Assembly: GCA_947575475.1 (NCBI GenBank)
Contig: CANPNN010000034.1
Location: 1 to 11,043, forward strand
Reading direction: 5' to 3'
DNA: 11,043 nucleotides
Origin: an uncultured Pseudoflavonifractor sp.
GTDB taxonomy: Bacteria > Bacillota_A > Clostridia > Oscillospirales > Oscillospiraceae
In this document: positions 1 to 7,300 of the stretch, in pieces
How positions within the stretch are numbered: the first letter of the stretch is position 1
How the letters are laid out: each line of letters opens with the position of its first letter
Position numbers and translations under genes: made by a program
The notes under the pieces: generated by a model
The model's input: the letters and a program-made list of their open reading frames with translations, nothing else
Told to the model about the DNA's origin: nothing
Database searches by the model: none

Positions 1-28
1 ATGAGAGAAAACAATGAAGAGGTAAAAA

Positions 29-643
29 TCACATCTCCTCCACCCGTTCACAGCGGATCGTGGTGCGGTATTGTCCGCCCAGGGTGCAGGTAAAAAGACT
101 CAGGTCCCAGTCTCCGGAGAGCATGAGTTTGGCCTGGTCCGGCTCCAGCTGTTCCTTTTCCGCCACAGCGTAGGTAAACAGGTTCCCGTCCACATCGGTA
201 AACTCCACGGTATCTCCAAGCTGCAGCTGAGACAGGCGGCCAAAGTGGTGGGAATAGTTATGCGCGCAGACCACCAAATCGTCCAGATAGGCTGAGCCGG
301 CGTAGCGGCATGGCCCCTCTTTCAGATCGGTATAACTCCACTGCGCCATGACCGGAAGATCCGTTCCAATGGCGGGGATGCTGATATATCCGATATAATC
401 CCGCTGCTCCACCTCCAGGGTGGGCATCTCCATGTTGGGCGCCAGGATGTGGTCGGGGATCTGATCCCCGGGCAGGTCTGTCTCCCCACGTAGGGGGATC
501 AGCTCCTCCATCTGGCGAAGAACGGTATCGGCGCTCCGGGCGGCCCGGTTTTCGTCCCAGATATTGTACCCGGTAAGCCCCAAGGCTCCCATCAAAAGCA
601 ACGCACCCGCCAGAATGAGAAGGGAACCTTTCTTATTCCTCAT
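29..643 (-). CDS. Second sortase of the pilus operon (small, class B/D-like)
   Basis: A 204-residue membrane-anchored cysteine transpeptidase, predicted to cleave LPxTG-type signals and join the product to peptidoglycan or a pilin lysine. Seen: short basic N-terminus, one membrane segment at about residues 7-25, then a sortase core with GYISIPAI at 85-92, catalytic His128 in VVCAHNYSHHFG, Cys186 in LFTCTLGG and a likely catalytic Arg193. It lacks the lid and C-terminal membrane segment of the class C enzyme two genes upstream, so it is a different class; the exact class is uncertain. I chose ATG 643 over a TTG at 673 because a GGAG sits 8 bases upstream of the ATG. This start overlaps the LPQTG pilin stop by 11 bp, suggesting translational coupling. 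As the last gene of the set it may anchor the fibre to the wall or load the adjacent minor pilin (inference). The 28 bases beyond it show no terminator, so the operon may continue. Confidence 0.85.
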   Translation of the reverse strand: MRNKKGSLLILAGALLLMGALGLTGYNIWDENRAARSADTVLRQMEELIPLRGETDLPGDQIPDHILAPNMEMPTLEVEQRDYIGYISIPAIGTDLPVMAQWSYTDLKEGPCRYAGSAYLDDLVVCAHNYSHHFGRLSQLQLGDTVEFTDVDGNLFTYAVAEKEQLEPDQAKLMLSGDWDLSLFTCTLGGQYRTTIRCERVEEM

Positions 644-1727
644 CTTCCTGGCTCCATCTTCTGCGTCGGGCAAACCCCAGGCTCATCAGCACAGCGCCGC
701 CCATGGCCATCACAGGGACCGGCCACCAAAGCTGCCCGGTCTGGGGCAGCTGCGTCAGAGGGACCGACTCATCCCCCAGCTCCTCCTCCGGCGGCGGCTC
801 CTCCCCCGGTCCTGGGACCTCCGGCTCCGCCAGAGGGATCTCCCACTCCGTCAGATCCTCCTCCAGCGGCGGCTCCTCCTCTTCCGGATCGCCGCCGCCC
901 TGGGGCGGGGTCGTTTCCTTGACCGTATTGGTGATGACAAAGGTCACGCCGCTCTGGGAGACAGAGACGCTGTACCCCTCCGTCCGCCTCTCGGCCACCT
1001 GCCACGCGGCGTCGGCATCCAGGTCGGTCCAGGTGTAGCGCCAGTTGTTCTCCGCGCTCAGGGTCACAGTGTCATGGACGCTGCCGCCGCGGAGAAGATC
1101 CACCTGGACGCTCCCGGGGCGGTCCTCCTCCCTGCCCGCGTCCTCCCAGACCTTCAGCACGTGACACTGCACCGTGTCGGGGTCGGTCCCTCCATCGCCC
1201 CCAAGGGTGCGGCGGCCATACTTGACATAGGTCTCCACGTCCGCGGTCCAATTCCGGCCGTCGTCGGTATAGGGCAGGGACAGCAGAAAGGGGGTAGGGG
1301 TGTAGAGATAATTCTCCACGGTCTTACTGTCGCCCAGGATCAGGTAAAGTCCCTTCTCCAGCTCCTGAAAGCAGACCCGCCCCTCCCCGTCGGTCCTGGC
1401 ACTTCCAGTGGGCGGCACACGGTCCCGGGCCACCAGACCCGCCAGGGTGCTCGCCCGGGCCAGCCAGTCGGCGGTTTCAGTGAGGCTGTAGCCGTCAAAG
1501 GGCGGGAGCAGCCGGAAGGTGAGCGCGCCTGTGATCTCCGCCACCCGGTAAATGCGGAACTCCACCTCCCCCATGGGAGCGCTGTCCTCACCGACGGTAT
1601 AGGACAGGGTCAGGGAGGTCTCCTCCACCTCCTCCAGCTTGGCGGCAAAGGCGCTTTGGGGCGCACCCCAGAGCAGCAGGCACAGCAGCAGCGCCGTGAC
1701 GCGCCGGAAATCAAATTTTGTCTTCAT
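633..1727 (-). CDS. LPQTG-anchored minor pilin with Cna-B domain
   Basis: A 364-residue surface protein, predicted accessory or basal subunit of the pilus. Seen in order: signal peptide with cleavage near AFA (residues 26-28); an N-terminal pilin domain about 35-172; a Cna-B domain about 187-269 with VLKVW, VAER and VITNT motifs; an acidic Pro/Glu-rich linker about 272-322; LPQTG at 327-331; a hydrophobic segment; and a basic tail with four arginines in a row. In Cna-B domains a Lys-Asn isopeptide bond forms with help from an acidic residue; here K192, N267 and E246 fit those places (inference by motif position). The start ATG overlaps the class C sortase stop by 17 bp, and its own stop is overlapped by the next sortase, so all three are probably translated as a coupled set. 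The acidic proline-rich linker is typical of wall-spanning segments, which favours a base or anchor role over a tip role. Confidence 0.88.
   Translation of the reverse strand: MKTKFDFRRVTALLLCLLLWGAPQSAFAAKLEEVEETSLTLSYTVGEDSAPMGEVEFRIYRVAEITGALTFRLLPPFDGYSLTETADWLARASTLAGLVARDRVPPTGSARTDGEGRVCFQELEKGLYLILGDSKTVENYLYTPTPFLLSLPYTDDGRNWTADVETYVKYGRRTLGGDGGTDPDTVQCHVLKVWEDAGREEDRPGSVQVDLLRGGSVHDTVTLSAENNWRYTWTDLDADAAWQVAERRTEGYSVSVSQSGVTFVITNTVKETTPPQGGGDPEEEEPPLEEDLTEWEIPLAEPEVPGPGEEPPPEEELGDESVPLTQLPQTGQLWWPVPVMAMGGAVLMSLGFARRRRWSQEDEE
652..655 (-). promoter_or_regulatory. Shine-Dalgarno deciding the start of the second sortase
   Basis: GGAG on the minus strand lies 8 bases before the ATG at 643 and inside the last codons of the LPQTG pilin. 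The alternative in-frame TTG at 673 has only a weak G-run upstream. This supports the shorter 204-residue product starting MRNKKG. Confidence 0.55.
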
Positions 1728-2634
1728 GGTCTGGTCCCTGCCTTTCTGGACTGCCGGTATGGGAGGACGGGCGCGGCTTTCCTTTCCCGGCCCGTCCCGG
1801 GGTCTTTTTCTTCTTTTTGGGGCCTCTGGTCACAGTCCATGCCACCAGGACCAACAGCATAGGTATGGCGGCAATGGGGGCCACGATGACCGGGTCGATC
1901 CGCAGGGCTTCCGCCGTCACCCGAACGGCGGCCTCCTCCACCCGGTTGGCGGTCCGGTGCCCCCGGACCAGCAGGCGGTGACTGTTCACCCCGTAAGGCG
2001 TACATGTCACCAAGGTGCAGTAATCCTGCCCCTGGGTGATATACAGCTCGTCAAGCTCCGTGGGCAGAACGATACGGATCTGGTCCACCTCATAGGTCAG
2101 GACCTCGTTGAGGATCTGCAGGAGGAACACGTCCCCCTCCCCCAGCTGGTCCAGATTGGTAAACAGCTTTGCGCTGGGCAGGCCCCGGTGGCCCGAGAGG
2201 ATGCTGTGGGTAGAGGGACCGCCCACAGGCAGGGAGCTTCCCTCCAGATGTCCCACGGCGATCTGGAGCACCGCCTCATCCGTCCCGTGGTAGATCGGCA
2301 GGGAGCAGTTGATGGCGGGTATGCTGATATAGCCCATGATCCCGGTCCCGGTGGTGTCCAGCAGGCTTTTATAGGTCTTCCGCTCCTCCTCCGACAGGAA
2401 AAAGGGGTTGGCCTTGCCCACCAGGGTCTGGTTGTAGGCCCCGGCGGCGGTCCACAGCTCCTCATAGACTGCGCTGTCGATATTGGAGACGCTTTCGGCG
2501 TAACTGGCAATGGCCCGGGACTGGTGAAAAGAATTCCAATAGTCGCTGACCGTCGGGTACAGCAGCAGGCCCACCCCCAGAAGCAGGAGCAGCACCAGCA
2601 AAATGTTGATGAGTTTCTTTTTCATGGAGGTCAC
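1711..2634 (-). CDS. srtC: Class C sortase (pilin polymerase)
   Basis: A 307-residue membrane transpeptidase that joins pilin subunits covalently by cleaving LPxTG and attaching the Thr to a lysine of the next pilin. Class C hallmarks seen: N-terminal membrane segment about 9-26 followed by YPTVSDYWN; GIMGYISIPAI at 98-108; LPIYHGT; GHLEGSSLPVGG; catalytic His149 in ILSGHRGLPSAKLFTNL; Cys211 in TLVTCTPYGVNSHRLLVRG; Arg220; and a second membrane segment about 248-268. The lid that covers the active site usually carries DPF or DPW; here NPF (76-78) is in that place. The protein ends in a long basic cytoplasmic tail of about 38 residues beginning with five lysines. The start is GTG 2634 or ATG 2625; both have weak ribosome binding sites, so expression may be modest relative to the pilin. 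It lies just after the backbone pilin, separated by a strong hairpin, and overlaps the minor pilin by 17 bp. Confidence 0.95.
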   Translation of the reverse strand: MTSMKKKLINILLVLLLLLGVGLLLYPTVSDYWNSFHQSRAIASYAESVSNIDSAVYEELWTAAGAYNQTLVGKANPFFLSEEERKTYKSLLDTTGTGIMGYISIPAINCSLPIYHGTDEAVLQIAVGHLEGSSLPVGGPSTHSILSGHRGLPSAKLFTNLDQLGEGDVFLLQILNEVLTYEVDQIRIVLPTELDELYITQGQDYCTLVTCTPYGVNSHRLLVRGHRTANRVEEAAVRVTAEALRIDPVIVAPIAAIPMLLVLVAWTVTRGPKKKKKTPGRAGKGKPRPSSHTGSPERQGPDHEDKI

Positions 2635-2643
2635 TTTCTGCCA

Positions 2644-2680
2644 TCACGTCCGAAGAGGGCTGACCCCTCTTCGGACGTGA
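2644..2680 (-). other. Intercistronic 16-bp hairpin between backbone pilin and sortase
   Basis: A perfect inverted repeat: 16-base arms at 2644-2659 and 2665-2680 (TCACGTCCGAAGAGGG and its complement) around a 5-base loop. On the minus-strand transcript it lies 39 bases after the pilin stop and about 10-19 bases before the sortase start. No U-run follows the stem, so it is not a classical terminator. It more likely protects the 3' end of the abundant pilin message, marks an RNA processing site, or lowers sortase expression (inference). Confidence 0.75.
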
Positions 2681-2719
2681 CAGAACATGTTTCATGGACT
2701 CGTGGGAAGGAGATCCTTC

Positions 2720-4282
2720 TTACTCCTCCTCGGCTCCCATGCGCTTCTTGGTGATGAGCAGGATCCCCGCGCCGGCCACCAGCACAGCGCCGGCGATGTA
2801 GAAGAGGGTGGTGCCGATGCCGCCGGTGGAGGGCAGCTCAGCGCCGGTCAGGTTGACGATAGCCACGCCGCCGGACACATAGACGCTCTTGGTGACCTCG
2901 CCCTCTGTGGTGGTGTTCACGGTGGCGTTGGGGACAAAATCCTTGCCCTCGGCGTCCTTTACATCCTTGCCCACGGTGACGGCGGTATAACCCTGCAGCA
3001 GGTTATAGCCCTCGGGCTGCTTGGTCTCCTTCAGGTAGTACGTGCCCTCGCCCAGGCCCTTGACGGTGGCCACGCCGGCGGCGATGACGGTGCTGCCCGT
3101 CTCCCCCTCCACGGCGGGGCGGTAATAATCGCCCTGCGCGTCCTCTACCAATACCAGACTCAGGGGCTGAGCGCCCTCCTCATCAGAGGCATACAGCTCG
3201 AACTCGGCCCCGCTGAGGACTTCCTTGCTGCTGTTGACCTTCACCAGGTCAAATTCATAGAGGTCATCTTCGGTCTTATTGCCCGGGGTCTCCTCGGTCT
3301 TGTTCCCGTCGCCGTAGCTCAGGATCTCCTTGTTGGTGATGGGATCGGTCCCAGTGACGGCGTTCGTGTTGATGGTGCCGGCATAGTTGATCTTGATGGT
3401 GGTGTCGCCCTCCAGCGTGTCCAGGTACTCCTGGTCAAAAACCACCTCAAAGGTGCAGCCGTCGGCGGGGGTCTCCACCAGAGTGTAGTGGGTGTCCTTG
3501 GTGAGGGTGGTGGTCTCGGCGGTCTCCCCCTCGGCCACAACGGGAGTGGCGGTCACGGTCAGGGTGCTGGGCTTGAAGGTCAGGCTGGCGCTCATGGTAT
3601 CGTGGGCCACGTAGGCCTTGGCGCCCTTCTTGGCGTTGATGGTGATGGTGTAGTACTTGTCATCGCCCACCTTGGGCTCGTTGCCCTCCACGGGATCGGC
3701 CTGCTTGCTGTCGGTGGGCTTCTCGTTCTTCTCGGTGATGGCCACCTCTTTATTGGTGGTATCCAGGGCGCAGAGGGAGCCAAGGGTGGAGGACACCAGA
3801 TAGTAGCCCAGCTCCAGCTCAGTAAAGGACTCCTGGGTGGTGTAGGTAGCCTTCTCCTCCTCCGGTACGTTCTCCGGGACGGGGTCGGTGGTCAGGGTCT
3901 TTACCGGGGTCAGCCCCTTCTCCTTGGCCCAGGCAAGCGCCTGGGCGGCAAAGGCCGCCACATCGGCATCCTTGCCCTCCCCGTCCTTATGCCAGGTCAC
4001 ATAGCCCTGGTCGTCCACGTCCACATAGACGCCCTTGACGGTGGTCTGGGCAATGAAATCGGCCCAGTCGGCGTTCACGGTGTAGGTATGGGGAGCGGTC
4101 TCATCCTCGTTCTCGGTGCCGCCGTAAGTCAGGTCAAAGATCTTATACAGGTTGTAGGTCTGCTCCGGCTCGGCGTTGGTGATGGTGATCTTGCCTTCGC
4201 CGGCGGCGAAGGCGGGGACGGCCAGGCTCAGAGCCATGACCAAGGCCAGCGCGGCGCTGGCAAGCTTCTTCATTGTTTTCAT
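2720..4282 (-). CDS. LPSTG backbone (major) pilin, isopeptide-forming
   Basis: A 520-residue shaft subunit of a sortase-assembled pilus. Seen: signal peptide with cleavage after about residue 26 (AVPAFA); N-terminal domain about 31-180 beginning with an ITITN/YNLYKIFDL pattern typical of Gram-positive major pilins; AITEKNEKP at 181-189, where K185 is a candidate for the pilin-motif lysine that joins subunits; a middle domain about 205-322 with VGDDKYYTITI and INYAGTIN; a C-terminal Cna-B-like domain about 343-478 with FDLVKVN (K348), an E-box YYLKETKQPEGYN (E419) and VNLTG (N477), a set expected to form a Lys-Asn isopeptide bond; LPSTG at 483-487; membrane segment; KKR tail. The start is firm: AAGGGAGA ends 8 bases before the ATG at 4282, the best ribosome binding site in the operon, as expected for the most abundant subunit. 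It lies 67 bp after the adhesin gene and directly upstream of the class C sortase that should polymerise it. Confidence 0.93.
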   Translation of the reverse strand: MKTMKKLASAALALVMALSLAVPAFAAGEGKITITNAEPEQTYNLYKIFDLTYGGTENEDETAPHTYTVNADWADFIAQTTVKGVYVDVDDQGYVTWHKDGEGKDADVAAFAAQALAWAKEKGLTPVKTLTTDPVPENVPEEEKATYTTQESFTELELGYYLVSSTLGSLCALDTTNKEVAITEKNEKPTDSKQADPVEGNEPKVGDDKYYTITINAKKGAKAYVAHDTMSASLTFKPSTLTVTATPVVAEGETAETTTLTKDTHYTLVETPADGCTFEVVFDQEYLDTLEGDTTIKINYAGTINTNAVTGTDPITNKEILSYGDGNKTEETPGNKTEDDLYEFDLVKVNSSKEVLSGAEFELYASDEEGAQPLSLVLVEDAQGDYYRPAVEGETGSTVIAAGVATVKGLGEGTYYLKETKQPEGYNLLQGYTAVTVGKDVKDAEGKDFVPNATVNTTTEGEVTKSVYVSGGVAIVNLTGAELPSTGGIGTTLFYIAGAVLVAGAGILLITKKRMGAEEE

Positions 4283-4349
4283 TGTCTGTTTCTCCCTTCA
4301 ATTTGTTGTTGCTGTGTTGGATCTTCTCTCCTCTGCGGGAACGCCATTC

Positions 4350-7300
4350 TCACATGGCCTCCCCCTCTCCCGTGATCCATTGGTTTCTTTTATACATCAG
4401 GTAAGCCGCGCCCAGAACAAGCATAGCTCCCATTGTATACCAGATAGCGGTCCCCCCTCCGCCGGTGGCGGGCAGCTCGTAGGTGGCGATGTTGGTATAG
4501 ACCACCTTGGTGGTGTCGTTCACCGTGATGACGCCGGAGGTGGTATATCCCGTCTCCAACCTCACCTCAGAGCCAATGGAGGTGGTGATCTCGGTGTGAT
4601 ACCCGTCAGGGTCAGGATAATTGCCGTTTTCGTCAGGCTCGCTGCCCGGCTTGATCTCTGTGATCTTGTACGTGGTCTCCTTGGGCAGTCCCTTGATGAC
4701 CAGGATGTCGCCGGCCTGCAGCCGGAAGTGGTCGCCCGCTCCGATATACGACAGAGCGTTATCGCCCTCCAGCAGCCCGCCGTTGGCCCCCATCACCATG
4801 TAGTTGTCAGGGGCCTCTCCACTCAGCTCCAGCTTGAACTCAAAGTCCTGGGTATTTTCAATGCCGCTGAGTTCTTTCTGGATCCAGAGGGAGCCGGTGT
4901 CCTCGCTGACCTGCTGCTCCAGCAGCTCCTCCAGGTCCAGCCCCACCACGGTGGGAAGGGTGAACTGCATCCAGCAGGTGGAGCCGGACGCGCCCCGCTC
5001 GGTGTAGTAGAAGTAAAGCTCGTACTTCTTGATATAGTCCTCGTACAGCGGGTTCCCGTCCTTGTCAAGCCTTGGCTCGCCCTTCTCGTCCAGTTTGGGC
5101 TCCCCGTGCTTCTCAATGGGGTTGCCCGCCTCGTCTCGCAGGAGGTTTCCCTCTCCGTCCTTTTCGTAGAAATCTCCCTCGTCAATATAGTCCCAAAGGT
5201 TTACATACTCTCCCACCGCGTAGTGAACGCCGCCGATATCGCAGATCAGCCTGCTTTCCACTATGCTTTTGTTGTCGTCCGATTTTTCTACTAAATACAC
5301 CCACATATCGTCATCGCCGAAGAAGTAGTACTCCAAGGGGCCAACATATGAGTTGGTAAGGCTGAACTCCACACCGAACTGCATACCAAAGTATGCGTTG
5401 TGGTCGCCGCCAAAGTCGGTGACGGGGAAACTTGTGTCATCTGTGGCTCCGGCAGCCTTTCTCATCTCTGTCAGATCCTTATTGCCGTGCTTTAAGTCGT
5501 GTCCGGGGGTCCCGGCCAGATCGTCCAGAGGCCAGAAGTCATTGCCGTAGATCTTTTTGGTCTTATTCCAGTTCCATCTCTCTTTAAAAATTTCCAGACC
5601 GCTGAGGATAGGCTCTTCCACGCCGTCCTGATACACGCAGCTGAGCGTCCAGGTATCGCCCACCCGGCCGAAGCCCAACTGACGGTCGTTGACCGAGGTC
5701 TTGCCAATGGCCGTTCCATCGTTAAAGAGGTGAGGAGAATTGATGTTATACTGGATGTGTCCGCCGTTCAGCGCATTCTGGACCAGGCCGAAGGTGCAGC
5801 CGCTGAACCCGACCGTGCCGTTTGTCTGGTTGGGCATATTCGTTATCCCGTTCCAGACCCACTGCTGATCGCCCAAGCCGGTGGGAAGAACCTTGGGACC
5901 ATTACCAAACGCCAGCTTGCCGCCGGTACCGCTGTAATTGTCTTTATGGTTGATGCCCTGCTGGTTGACGTTGGCCCAGGTCAAGTTATCGTCCTGGGTG
6001 GTGACCTCCCGTCCATTGACCCCGAGCCTGGCGTCATCCGGCGCGTTATAGATCTTACCATCGGTGACATTGTAGTCGTAGAAGTTGGTCTCCACCTTCT
6101 CCATCTCCCGCTTGGGCTCGTAGACCATACACAGTTGGGTGCCGCTGGTGATCAGGATAAAGTTGCTGTCGGCCTCGGCCGTCTCCGGCCGGTTGGTGAT
6201 ACGGGTGGTCCTGGGGTCATATTCGTGGATGACCCACGCGTCCTCCCCATCATCCTCCTGCTTGCTCCAGATCTCCACCAGGTCATAGTTGCTCTTCTGG
6301 TTGGTGAGGATGATATTGATATATTTGAGCCCGGGGGCGGAGCTGTATTCAAAAGTCTCCGTCTTGTAGATCCGGGTCAGCGTCTTCTTTGTGACGATCT
6401 GGTTCTTGGTCTCGGCATCCTCGCTCAGATACAGGTTGGCGACGGCGGGATCTTTGCCATTCTGGGGCAGGACGCCCCCCTCGGTATCGATGATGGTGAA
6501 TGGGGTATTGGAAGTCCCGTCCTCCGTCGTCACCCGCTCCAGCCTGGCGTAATACTCCACGGTGAAGGTGGGGTTGGCTCCCCGGGTAAGGACGTAGGCT
6601 ACCGTGCCCCGCCGCTCAGTGTAGGCGGTGAACATCACTTCCATCGTCTCCGCCGCTTCCCCGTCGATGGCTCCGTCCCCGGCAGCGTCCGCATCCACCA
6701 GATCCAGAGTCATAAGACCCAGGGTCTGCGGGTCGTCCATATACTGCCGGAACGCCTCGGTGGGAGTCACCTCCACGGTGACTTCACACCCGGAGAGGTC
6801 CAGCTCCGCATCGTGAAAGGTAAGGGTGTAGTCCAGGACCCCCATGGCCACCACCTCGCCCTCCTGGTTGGCCAGCTCGGCATACTCGCCCCGGGCGTCC
6901 ATATCCTCGCTCTCGGTGACCGCCAACCGGAACCCGGCCTCTCCGGCGGTCTCCTCAGCGCTCACCGTCTGGGGCAGAAGTACCGTGCCGTCGACGTGAA
7001 GGGTGAGGATCACCGCCCCGTCCTCGCTCTCGGCGGTAAAGGTCTCCCTCAGCTCCATGGGCTCAGGCTCGGGCAGCGGCTCCTCCAGGCACTCTTCGGT
7101 GTGGGTATGCTCCGGGATGGTGCACTTCAGCACACCGTCCTCAAAGTAACACTCCTGGCCGTGGGTGTGCTCGGCCTGGTATCCGCAGTGGTAAGGATCC
7201 TTCTCCTCCAGCTCCAGGTCCAGATAGCAGTTGTCGTCGTGGGTGTGCTCGGCCTGTCCGCAGATAAGGGTCCGGACCTCCACGGCCTCCCCCTGGCTCT

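Noticed and set aside
2687..4375. A plus-strand open frame of about 562 codons opposite the backbone pilin
   Set aside because: Antisense shadow of a gene with complete pilin motifs; low-complexity Gly/Leu translation and no ribosome binding site of note.
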